41,321 nt of DNA, taken from positions 1 to 41,321 of the forward strand of contig CADAFP010000044.1 in NCBI GenBank assembly GCA_902787185.1, read 5' to 3'. This DNA comes from an uncultured Bacteroidales bacterium (GTDB taxonomy: Bacteria; Bacteroidota; Bacteroidia; Bacteroidales; Muribaculaceae). Positions 22,014-29,986 of this stretch are shown piece by piece. The notes beneath the pieces were generated by a model. It had not been told where the DNA came from. It did no database searches and worked only from the letters and a program-made list of their open reading frames with translations. How positions within the stretch are numbered: position 1 is the first letter of the stretch; each line of letters starts with the position of its first letter. The position numbers and the translations under genes are program-made.

Positions 22014-23987
22014 ATGAAACAAGAATTTCTTAAAACAATGAGCCGAGCATTACTATTGGCGTGCCTGTGCCTAATGTGTGCTGCTACATCGATGGCTGCC
22101 GAAAAGGTTCTCATCGACGGTCTCTATTACACCTTGTCGGGCTATTATGGCGGTGCGACAGTCGAAAAACCCGACTCGGGAATGTATGTGGGTGATATCG
22201 ACATCCCCGCTGAAATCACCTACAATGGCGTCACCAGGCCCGTGAAGGCTGTGGGAGTTAGTGCGTTCTATGATGATTCTCTGTTGACCAGTGTCACCTT
22301 CCATGATAACATGAAAGTCATCGACATATCTGCATTCGACAGATGCACACAGTTAAAGAGAATTGACTTGCCCAACACGGTCACTTCTGTGTCCGACTTT
22401 TCGTTTTGTGGATGTACCAGTCTGGAGTCTGTGACGATGAGCAACCAGGTTGCTTATATTGGGTGGTCCGCCTTCCAAGATTGCAAAAGCTTGAAAAGCA
22501 TCGTTATTCCCAACTCGTGCACAAACATGGACCAAAGCGCGTTTCAAGGTTGCAGCAGCATGACAGACCTGGTCATCGGCAATGGTGTTCAGATCATAAA
22601 GCCCAAAACGTTCTCGGGTTGTTCTTCTCTCCAAAATATCACGATAGGGACTGGTCTCAAGGAGTGTAGGACGTATGCGTTTGAACAATGTTACACGCCA
22701 AAAAACTTATATATATATGACGTGGCAAAATGGTGCGACATTAAGTTTGCAGATATTCTCGCCACCCCTACCTGCTATGGCTGTTATCTGTACATTAACG
22801 GCGAGAAAGTAATCGACCTCGAGATTCCGTCCGGCGTTACGGCCATCAAGGACTATGCGTTCACATGTTGCCTCTTTGAAGGCAAACTGACCATCCCGAG
22901 TTCTGTCAAGACTATTGGCGTTTGTTCATTTGACCTTTGTACACGAATGACGGAAGTGGAATTTTCCGAGGGCTTGCAAAGCATCGGCTTAGAGGGTTTC
23001 GAAAACTGCTATAAGTTGAGGGAGGTGACCCTGCCTGAGAGCTTGATAACGATGGGCAAATATGCATTCTACTGCTGCGAGTCTGTAACCAAGCTAAGAA
23101 TCGGTAATCAATTGACGAGCATTCCTGATGCTGCCTTTGAGTGGTGCAAAGCGATGGAAGATGTGCAGTTTGGCAGCTCCGTCAAAGACCTCGGTTCAAG
23201 TTCATTCTTTGGCTGCTCGACACTGGTGGTTCTTGATTTACCTGAATCGCTAAGGACTATAGGTGCAGCAGCTTTTGGACAATGTGCAAAGCTCGAAACC
23301 GTTCATCTGCCCGATTCGCTCTCGTCGCTTGGAGGTGACGTTTTTGTTCATTGCGGTGCTCTAGACAATGTCATCCTGCCACCAGGGTTGAAGAAAATTG
23401 AGAGAAACACTTTCCAGTGCTGCTCCTCGTTGACCGAGATTGTCATTCCTGACGGTGTTACAACGATTGGAAGTCAAGCGTTCGATGACTGTACTAGTTT
23501 AAGGTCTGTAAAGATGAGCAAGTCACTCAAAACAATAGAAAACTTTGCATTTGCTGACTGTCCTTCGTTAACGTCGGTGACCATTCCCGACTCGGTGACT
23601 TCAATAGGTTACGGTGCCTTTATGAGAAGTAACGCATTGAGGCAAGTGACGTCTCTGGCTCTCGTTCCGCCAACGCTTAACCATCAGGATTGTTTCCAGG
23701 TGTATGATCAGGCAAGGTTGATAGTCCCTCAAGAAGCTCTTGCCGCCTATAATACCGCCCAGTACTGGAGCCTTTTTAACAAGACGATCGCCATCGAGCG
23801 GATTGGTGATGTTGATGGCAATGGCGAGATCAGCATTGCCGACATCACAATCCTCACCGACTATCTGCTGAGCAAGGACGCCACTGGCCTCAGTCTTGAT
23901 TACGCCGACGTGAATATGGACGACAACGTGGACATCGCCGACGTGACCGACCTGATTGACTATCTGCTGAATAAAAGCTGGGATTAA
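22014..23987 (+). CDS. BspA-like leucine-rich-repeat surface protein with dockerin-like tail
   Basis: This protein of about 657 residues is exported. The frame is open from 21930, but ATG at 22014 begins a normal signal peptide (MKQEFLKTMSRALLLACLCL, ending near SMAA) and lies behind the promoter. Residues 50-560 are about twenty LRR_5 (BspA/Treponema pallidum) repeats, with cores such as AFQDCKSLKSIVIPNSC, TFSGCSSLQNITIG and AFADCPSLTSVTIPDSV. Residues 595-655 are two dockerin-like calcium loops (DVDGNGEISIADITILTDYL and DVNMDDNVDIADVTDLIDYL), like those of the gene at 1434. BspA-type proteins bind host or microbial surface ligands; the target here is unknown. Codon use is somewhat more AT-rich than in neighbouring genes, and the gene stands alone between tmRNA and the polysaccharide locus, so it may be an acquired or fast-evolving gene. 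Confidence 0.88.
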   Translation: MKQEFLKTMSRALLLACLCLMCAATSMAAEKVLIDGLYYTLSGYYGGATVEKPDSGMYVGDIDIPAEITYNGVTRPVKAVGVSAFYDDSLLTSVTFHDNMKVIDISAFDRCTQLKRIDLPNTVTSVSDFSFCGCTSLESVTMSNQVAYIGWSAFQDCKSLKSIVIPNSCTNMDQSAFQGCSSMTDLVIGNGVQIIKPKTFSGCSSLQNITIGTGLKECRTYAFEQCYTPKNLYIYDVAKWCDIKFADILATPTCYGCYLYINGEKVIDLEIPSGVTAIKDYAFTCCLFEGKLTIPSSVKTIGVCSFDLCTRMTEVEFSEGLQSIGLEGFENCYKLREVTLPESLITMGKYAFYCCESVTKLRIGNQLTSIPDAAFEWCKAMEDVQFGSSVKDLGSSSFFGCSTLVVLDLPESLRTIGAAAFGQCAKLETVHLPDSLSSLGGDVFVHCGALDNVILPPGLKKIERNTFQCCSSLTEIVIPDGVTTIGSQAFDDCTSLRSVKMSKSLKTIENFAFADCPSLTSVTIPDSVTSIGYGAFMRSNALRQVTSLALVPPTLNHQDCFQVYDQARLIVPQEALAAYNTAQYWSLFNKTIAIERIGDVDGNGEISIADITILTDYLLSKDATGLSLDYADVNMDDNVDIADVTDLIDYLLNKSWD

Positions 23988-24036
23988 TTCTCCAAACAGG
24001 GTCAAGACATATCCCTCAAGCTTCAAAAATCTCCAA

Positions 24037-24071
24037 AAAAATAAGTCGCTGTCTTTCAGCGACTTATTTTT
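24037..24071. terminator. Bidirectional terminator between LRR gene and GH3 gene
   Basis: AAAAATAAGTCGCTG (24037-24051), loop TCTTT, CAGCGACTTATTTTT (24057-24071): a perfect 15-bp stem flanked by A- and T-runs, serving both convergent genes. Confidence 0.88.
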
Positions 24072-24098
24072 GAATTGGGGTTGGTTGTTTCGGGTGGG

Positions 24099-26369
24099 TT
24101 ACCTGAGGGTGAAGGGGAGGCGCTGGACGTCGCGGCTGTTGGGGCCGACCATCACCTCGAAGTCGCCGGGCTCACAGACGTAGCTCAGGTCCTTGTTGTA
24201 AAACTTGAGCAGGTCGGCATTGATTTTGAACGAAACGGTGCGGCTCTCGCCTGGCTTGAGACTGATGCGCTCAAAGCCCTTCAACTCCTGTACGGGGCGC
24301 GCGATGCTGCCCACGATGTCGCGGATATAAAGTTGCACGACTTCGGAGCCCTCGCAACTGCCCGTGTTGGTGACGGTGACTGTCGCGGTGATGCCGCCGC
24401 TTGTTGTCATCGAGTTGCTGCTCAGCGTGAGCGGGCTGTACTCAAAGGTGGTGTAACTCAAACCGTAGCCGAAGGGGAACAGCGGCTCGTTGGGAACATC
24501 CAGGTAGTTGCTGGTGAACTTGGTGAACCACTGGGGATTGGGACGGCCTGTGTTCAGGTGGTTGTAGTAAATGGGTATCTGGCCCACGTTGCGTGGCATG
24601 GTCACGGTGAGTTTGCCGCTGGGCGCCACGTCGCCAAACACGACATCACAGATGGCATCGGCAGCCTCACTGCCACCAAACCACACATTGAGGATGGTGG
24701 GGATGTTCTCTACCTCCCAATCCATCACGGTCGCACGGCCCGTGAAATTGAGCAGCACGATGGGCTTGCCGGTCGCCTTGAGTGCGGTGAGCAGGTCCTT
24801 TTGGGCATCCAGGATGCTGAGGTCGCTGCGAGAGCTGCACTCGCCCGACATCTCGCTGGGCTCGCCCATGGCGGCGACAATCACGTCACACTGCTGGGCA
24901 ATGCGCACCGCCTCGTCACGCATCACGTCAACAGGACGGTTGTCGCGCATCTCGCGCCCGAACATCGTCGAGTTTTTCTCCAATTCGGCATCATAGCACA
25001 CGTTGCAGCCCTTGGCATACATCACCTCGGCCTTATCACCCACGGCGCGGCGCATAGCCTCGAGCAGCGTGCTGTAACGGTCGCTGGCGGCTGCCACGCT
25101 CCAGGTGCCCGGCATGTTGGCGCGAGTGTTGGCCAGCGGACCCACAAGGGCGATTTTGCCCGTGCGCTTGAGCGGCAGCACGTTGTCCTTGTTCTGCAGC
25201 AGCACAAACGTCTCGGTCGCCAGTTTGCGTGCCTCGGCGCGGTGTTCGTCAGTATAGATTTCCTTTTTGGCACGCTTTGCGTCAAGGTAGCGGTAGGGAT
25301 CTTCAAACAGACCCAGTTTGTATTTGGCCTCCAGGATGCGGCGACAAGCCTTGTCAATGTCGGCCATGCTCACCTTGCCCTCGCTTAACGATTGCTCCAG
25401 GGTTCCCAGGAATCCGTCTGCCACCATGTCCATGTCGGTGCCTGCCTTCAGCGCCAATGCCGAAACGGTCTGCAGGTCACCCATGCCATGGTTAATCATC
25501 TCGCTGATGGCCGTGTAGTCGGTCACAACAAAGCCGTCAAAGCCCCAGCGGTCTCGCAGCACCTCGGTCATGAGCCAGCGGTTGCCCGTGGCAGGGATAT
25601 AATCAATGACATTGAACGACGTCATGAAACTGCCGGCCCCGGCATCCACGCCAGCCTGGTAGGGTGGGAAATACTCGTTGAACATGCGCACGTGGCTCAT
25701 GTCCACCGTGTTGTAGTCACGGCCAGCCTCAGGGGCTCCGTAGAGGGCGAAGTGTTTGACACACGCCATCATGGTCGACTTGTCGGTCAGGTCGTTGCCC
25801 TGGTAACCCTCAATCATCGCGCGGCAGATGGCTGAACCCAGGAAGGGGTCCTCGCCGTTGCCCTCGCTCATGCGGCCCCAACGCGGCTCGCGGCAGATGT
25901 CCACCATGGGACTGAACGTCCAGCAGATGCCGTCGGCTGTTGCCTCAACCGATGCGATGCGTGCCGAGTTGCGAATGGCATCCATATCCCAACTCATTGA
26001 CATGGCAAATGGGATGGGGAACACCGTCTCATAGCCGTGAATCACGTCCATACCGAAAATCAGGGGGATACCTAATCGGCTCTGCTTGACGGCTACCTCC
26101 TGCAACGCGCGGATGCTTTGCACACCCTTCATGTTGAACAAGCCGCCCACTTGTCCAGCCTTGATTTTGCCTACCACGTCGCCGCTAACCGTCGAGCCGG
26201 TGATGATGTCACCGGTGACAGGCAGGTTAAGCTGTCCGATTTTTTCTTGCAGGGTCATTTTGCCCATCAACTCGTCAATGAACTGATTCATTTTGACCTG
26301 GTCCACTGCTTGGGCCGTCAAGGCACCCAATACCACAGCCAGTGTGATTAAAATGCGATAAAATTTCAT
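24099..26369 (-). CDS. bglX: GH3 beta-glucosidase (BglX-like)
   Basis: This protein of 756 residues is an exported exo-acting glycosidase that removes terminal beta-linked glucose from oligosaccharides. Signal peptide: about 1-21. The GH3 (alpha/beta)8 barrel spans about 30-330, with the substrate-site residues in KHFALYGAPEAGRDYN and the nucleophile Asp284 in GFVVTDYTAISE. The second alpha/beta domain (about 380-610) includes GEPSEMSGECSSRSDL, where the acid/base residue is expected. A fibronectin type III-like domain ends the chain (about 660-750). The length fits BglX. It is the last gene of the polysaccharide locus, 45 bases after the GH144-like gene; in Bacteroides thetaiotaomicron a GH3/GH144 pair acts on beta-1,2-glucan, so sophoro-oligosaccharides are a possible substrate here. 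Specificity is inferred. Confidence 0.92.
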   Translation of the reverse strand: MKFYRILITLAVVLGALTAQAVDQVKMNQFIDELMGKMTLQEKIGQLNLPVTGDIITGSTVSGDVVGKIKAGQVGGLFNMKGVQSIRALQEVAVKQSRLGIPLIFGMDVIHGYETVFPIPFAMSMSWDMDAIRNSARIASVEATADGICWTFSPMVDICREPRWGRMSEGNGEDPFLGSAICRAMIEGYQGNDLTDKSTMMACVKHFALYGAPEAGRDYNTVDMSHVRMFNEYFPPYQAGVDAGAGSFMTSFNVIDYIPATGNRWLMTEVLRDRWGFDGFVVTDYTAISEMINHGMGDLQTVSALALKAGTDMDMVADGFLGTLEQSLSEGKVSMADIDKACRRILEAKYKLGLFEDPYRYLDAKRAKKEIYTDEHRAEARKLATETFVLLQNKDNVLPLKRTGKIALVGPLANTRANMPGTWSVAAASDRYSTLLEAMRRAVGDKAEVMYAKGCNVCYDAELEKNSTMFGREMRDNRPVDVMRDEAVRIAQQCDVIVAAMGEPSEMSGECSSRSDLSILDAQKDLLTALKATGKPIVLLNFTGRATVMDWEVENIPTILNVWFGGSEAADAICDVVFGDVAPSGKLTVTMPRNVGQIPIYYNHLNTGRPNPQWFTKFTSNYLDVPNEPLFPFGYGLSYTTFEYSPLTLSSNSMTTSGGITATVTVTNTGSCEGSEVVQLYIRDIVGSIARPVQELKGFERISLKPGESRTVSFKINADLLKFYNKDLSYVCEPGDFEVMVGPNSRDVQRLPFTLR

Positions 26370-26406
26370 AGTTGATTATTTAGTTAAATATTTAATAGTC
26401 AATCTT

Positions 26407-26441
26407 CCTAAAACCTAAAGCCTAAAGCCTAAAACCTTAAG
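26407..26441. repeat. Five degenerate CCTAAAR heptads, partly inside a gene
   Basis: CCTAAAA, CCTAAAG, CCTAAAG, CCTAAAA, CCTTAAG run in tandem from 26407 to 26441. The array covers the last eight codons and the stop of the GH144-like gene and the first bases of the gap behind it. Confidence 0.75.
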
Positions 26442-27782
26442 TCCCTGCTGCACCTCGGGACAACTCATAAACAGTTTCCAGAGCAATCCAGTGCGGTAGT
26501 TCTCAATCATCGGGGCAATCGTGCACTGGTCGATGGCCAGATAGCGCGGCAGGGTCCATCCGCTGACGGGGCTGAAGGCATCATAGAAGCCATATTTGCC
26601 CCAAATCGACTCGCCACGGCCGTAGAAGCCCTTGAGCGCCGCCATCGACTGCTCGGGGGTGTAAGGGAAAGAGGACAGTGCCGCAGTGGGCGTGATGACA
26701 CCCAAGTCGTTCCCGGGACAATGGGCCGAGTATCCCTCGACAGAGTAGCTGGCAGTCAAACCCCAGCAGTCGGGGCCATAGCCTGTATATTTCTTGGGAT
26801 TATCCACACAATACTGGTAATTGCTCAAGGCATGGTTGCGCACCACGTTCCAGTAGTCGGCATACTGGTCTTTCAGCCCCTTGGGGTTCAGGCCAATCCA
26901 GCTATAGTGAGCCCAAAACAGAGGACCGCCCGTCTGTTCGGCGCCGTTGTGCTTCAGTTCCAACGGGTAGCCATAGGGGGCTGCATTGCTCTTGATGCCG
27001 CCGCTGCGGGCCCAGCCCTTGTGATAGCACGAGGCGGGAACGCTGTGGGTGGGAGAGGCCGCTGCCAGCACATAGACGATGAGGCACTCGTTATAGCCCT
27101 CAAGGGGGAAGTTCATTTCCCACTCATACTCGGGTGACCAGTGCCAGTAGATGACATCCTGCCCGCCACGGGTGTACCAGTCAAACTCCATCGCTTGCCA
27201 CAGGCCGTTGATGCGTTCAATCAGGGCTTTCTCGGCAGCATTGTCGGGCGAGAGGTACTGGCGGGCACACAACAGACCCTGCATCAGGAAGCAACTCTCT
27301 ACAAGGTCACCACCGTTGTCCTTTTGGCCAAAAGGCTTCACTTTGCCCGAGGGGCCGTTGATCCAATGAGGCCACACCCCGTGGAAACGGTCGGCCCGTT
27401 CCAGGAAGTCCACGATGCGTGTCAAGCGCTCAACGCCCTGGTCACGGGTGATGAAACCGCGTTCCATCGCCACCACAAGGCCCGCGATGCCAAAACCGCT
27501 GCCTCCTGTGGTCACCACATCCTGGTCATGCTCGGGATACTCCCCGTCGAGGTGGATGCGTTCGCGGGCCAGGCCCGACGTGGGTTCGGCCCCGTCCCAC
27601 ATGTAGTTGAAGTGGACGCGCTCGATGTAATCCAGCATGGCATCATCATTGGCGAACGATGCGGGCCGCACAAGGGTGTCTTGTGGCGTCGGCTCCTTGG
27701 GACTTGTGTTATTATCGCTCTTGCAGCCTGTGAAGACCAACAGGAGAATAAAAGTAAAAAGTGTAAAATAAACCTTGTTCAT
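26415..27782 (-). CDS. Glycoamylase-like lipoprotein (GH144-type, putative endo-beta-1,2-glucanase)
   Basis: This protein has 455 residues. The frame is open back to 27845, but ATG at 27782 starts a lipoprotein signal (LLLVFTGC, Cys20), and the upstream extension would overlap the GH43-like gene. The mature part has the glycoamylase-like (alpha/alpha)6 toroid: FNYMWDGAEPTSGLARER at the start, VTTGGSGFGIAGLVVAMERG, VWPHWINGPSGK and SFPYTPEQSMAALKGFYGRG. This pattern is that of Pfam's glycoamylase family, which includes GH144 endo-beta-1,2-glucanases. It lies 10 bases after the GH43-like gene and 45 before the GH3 gene, so it probably cuts a polymer at the cell surface for GH3 to finish. The linkage specificity is inference; other glycoamylase-family activities remain possible. 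Confidence 0.8.
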   Translation of the reverse strand: MNKVYFTLFTFILLLVFTGCKSDNNTSPKEPTPQDTLVRPASFANDDAMLDYIERVHFNYMWDGAEPTSGLARERIHLDGEYPEHDQDVVTTGGSGFGIAGLVVAMERGFITRDQGVERLTRIVDFLERADRFHGVWPHWINGPSGKVKPFGQKDNGGDLVESCFLMQGLLCARQYLSPDNAAEKALIERINGLWQAMEFDWYTRGGQDVIYWHWSPEYEWEMNFPLEGYNECLIVYVLAAASPTHSVPASCYHKGWARSGGIKSNAAPYGYPLELKHNGAEQTGGPLFWAHYSWIGLNPKGLKDQYADYWNVVRNHALSNYQYCVDNPKKYTGYGPDCWGLTASYSVEGYSAHCPGNDLGVITPTAALSSFPYTPEQSMAALKGFYGRGESIWGKYGFYDAFSPVSGWTLPRYLAIDQCTIAPMIENYRTGLLWKLFMSCPEVQQGLKVLGFRL

Positions 27783-27792
27783 GTCAGTTTGA

Positions 27793-29895
27793 TTAATGGT
27801 TGATTTTGACGATTTTAGAGAGGGGGCTGCGTCCTGTCTCGGCAAGTGCCTCGATGCAGAAATAATAGTCGGTGCCTAAGTCCAGACCACGCATGTCGTA
27901 TTGCGTGGCCCCGTTGACGGTGATGCAGTGGTAGAGTTTGTCGGGAGCGATGCCGTAATAGATGTTGTAGCCGTAAGCGCCCTCGACAGGAGTCCAATTG
28001 ATCATGGCATTGCGCAGGTCGCCTTTGTCACGCTTGACGGTGAAACGCTTGACGGTTGCGGGCAGGGTGCCTTGAACCCGCCCGAAGGCGCGCACCTCGC
28101 TCAGGCAGAAATGCCCTTGTGATGGCATGTGGATGTTCTCGATGCGCAAATAACGCGTGTTGAGCGGTTCGCGCAATTCGATATAGTCATGCGGCACATC
28201 ACGGTCGTTGTCGCTCTTGTCCACCACCAGCGTCCATTGCTCGCCGTTGTCGCTAGCGAGTATGCGGTACTGGTAATAGATGTCGTTGGCGCGGTTGTGC
28301 TGTACCGTCTTGTGGTCATAGAAATTGAGTTGCAGGGCACGCACCTCGCACTGGCTGCCCAGGTCCATCTCTATCCATTCCTGGTCGCTGCCGGTTGCCG
28401 CACTCCAATAGGTGCGCATGTCCTCATCGGTGAGGCTTGCGGCGGAGAATGTGCTGTCGCAACTCGACACGGTGCAGGGTTTATTGTAAGTAAGCAGCAT
28501 CCATCCCGTGAAACGGTCGGTGGGATGCTTGATATCATGGTCGGCGTTCCAGCATGGGTAATCGCCAAATGCTGTGATGCAGTACATCACGCCGTCGTTG
28601 TCAAACGCAGTGGGGTATAGGCCGATGCGCCGTTCAAACTTGTACTTGAGTGAGAGCATGCATGTGCCCACATGCCAATAGTTGCCCATGAGGTCGGCAA
28701 AGGTGCCCCCATGTCCCACACCTTGCACAAAGCCTCCTGGCTTGTAACTCATGGGGTTGTGCTGCTGATAAGTGAACGGCCCTAACGGGTGGTCGCCCAC
28801 ATAGACCCCGTCGGCATAGACCTTGAACTCGGTTCCCGGAGCTCCGTACTGGAAATAATATTTGCCGTTATGCTTGGTCATGAAAGCACCTTCCATGAAC
28901 GGCTTGAGTGTCACCTCGTCATCGTTGTTCATGCCGAAGCGCTCCCAGCCATGTTTGTCGGGCTGCAGCAGCACAAGGTTATGGATTTTGCTGACGGGTG
29001 TGAAGTCTTGGCGGCTGATTTCAACGCCCTTGACGGGATATTCGTTGCTCGAGCCGTAGTATTCGTATAGTTTGCCATCATCGTCAAGAAACACATAGGG
29101 GTCCCAGGTGGGAAGCGTGTTGCGTTCCACGGCGCGGCGCCAGCGTCCGCTCTTGGGGTCGGTGGTGTACCAGATGGGGAGGCCCTCATAGGTTGAACCG
29201 GTGTAAAACAGCGTGTCGCCCACAACCCATGCTGCGGGAGCACACTCGTCATCGTCGGCGGGAAAGCGCTGGAACGATGCTTGGCAGAAATCCCAGTCGC
29301 TCAAGTTGCGCGAGTAGTGGAAACCTCCCTGGTTGGTCGAGAACAGGTAATATTCGCCCTTGTAGGCCAGCCCCATCGGGTCGGCCGAAGAACGAAACGA
29401 GCCGCCCTGTCGCGTGTTGTTGTTCCACGGCTCGTAGTTATAGCTGATGTTGAGAGGATTGCAGTAGGTGCTGGTGGCATTGTCACGTGGGTCATACCAG
29501 CGTGTGGCACGGGCCTCACGTCGTGGCGCGGCGATGCTGCCGCTGGTCTTGACCGGCAACATGATGTTGACCTGCCGCTGACTGCTTTGTCGGGCCGCGA
29601 TGACCATTTCCTTGCCAGGATAGTGCACACACAGCAGTGAGTCATGATCGGTAGCCACCATGGAGAAACGGCCCAGTTCATCGGTGTTGCAGTGGGCAGG
29701 GCTGTAGAGCCACATGACGGTGGCGCCCTCTAAGGGCTGACCTTGCTCGTCGGTCACTATGCCCGTCACGTTGTACTCGGTGACCACGGGGATATAGTAA
29801 TCACTTACCTGTCCCTTGACGACCTTGACTGAATCGGTGCTGGCACTGGCTGTAAGGGCGGCGCACAATGCTATGATGGCGAGAAAACGGTTCAT
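27793..29895 (-). CDS. Multidomain GH43-like glycoside hydrolase with carboxypeptidase-regulatory, F5/8C and Fn3 domains
   Basis: This is an exported protein of 700 residues. Parts in order: signal peptide (about 1-19); a carboxypeptidase-regulatory-like beta-sandwich (about 40-115, TGIVTDEQGQPLEGATVMW), of the kind normally found at the N-terminus of SusC proteins; a five-bladed propeller of GH43 type (about 150-470) with candidate acidic residues in SADPMGLAYKGEYY, TWDPYVFLDDDG and MEGAFMTKHNGKYY; a discoidin/F5-8C carbohydrate-binding domain (about 485-615, DQEWIEMDLGSQCEVRAL); and a fibronectin type III domain (about 620-700). GH43 enzymes are mostly arabinosidases, xylosidases or galactosidases, so its role next to GH144 and GH3 enzymes is unclear. 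It comes after the hairpin behind susD, and so may be expressed less than susCD. Confidence 0.8.
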   Translation of the reverse strand: MNRFLAIIALCAALTASASTDSVKVVKGQVSDYYIPVVTEYNVTGIVTDEQGQPLEGATVMWLYSPAHCNTDELGRFSMVATDHDSLLCVHYPGKEMVIAARQSSQRQVNIMLPVKTSGSIAAPRREARATRWYDPRDNATSTYCNPLNISYNYEPWNNNTRQGGSFRSSADPMGLAYKGEYYLFSTNQGGFHYSRNLSDWDFCQASFQRFPADDDECAPAAWVVGDTLFYTGSTYEGLPIWYTTDPKSGRWRRAVERNTLPTWDPYVFLDDDGKLYEYYGSSNEYPVKGVEISRQDFTPVSKIHNLVLLQPDKHGWERFGMNNDDEVTLKPFMEGAFMTKHNGKYYFQYGAPGTEFKVYADGVYVGDHPLGPFTYQQHNPMSYKPGGFVQGVGHGGTFADLMGNYWHVGTCMLSLKYKFERRIGLYPTAFDNDGVMYCITAFGDYPCWNADHDIKHPTDRFTGWMLLTYNKPCTVSSCDSTFSAASLTDEDMRTYWSAATGSDQEWIEMDLGSQCEVRALQLNFYDHKTVQHNRANDIYYQYRILASDNGEQWTLVVDKSDNDRDVPHDYIELREPLNTRYLRIENIHMPSQGHFCLSEVRAFGRVQGTLPATVKRFTVKRDKGDLRNAMINWTPVEGAYGYNIYYGIAPDKLYHCITVNGATQYDMRGLDLGTDYYFCIEALAETGRSPLSKIVKINH

Positions 29896-29916
29896 CGTAT
29901 GATGTCTTAATTAAAA

Positions 29917-29953
29917 CAGGCAGGGTGAGCCAGTGGGCTTGTCACCCTGCCTG
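29917..29953 (-). terminator. Hairpin between susD and the downstream enzymes (attenuator-like)
   Basis: On the minus strand CAGGCAGGGTGA (29942-29953) and TCACCCTGCCTG (29917-29928) pair perfectly over 12 bases around a 13-base loop, followed by TTTTAATTAA. It looks like a partial terminator that would lower expression of the enzyme genes relative to susCD. Confidence 0.7.
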
Positions 29954-29986
29954 ATGATAAATGAATCGATGCGAATAATAGTTGGT

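Noticed and set aside
24075-25388. A 437-codon plus-strand open frame opposite the GH3 gene
   Set aside because: Same reason: antisense to a well-conserved enzyme, with no recognisable domain or promoter.
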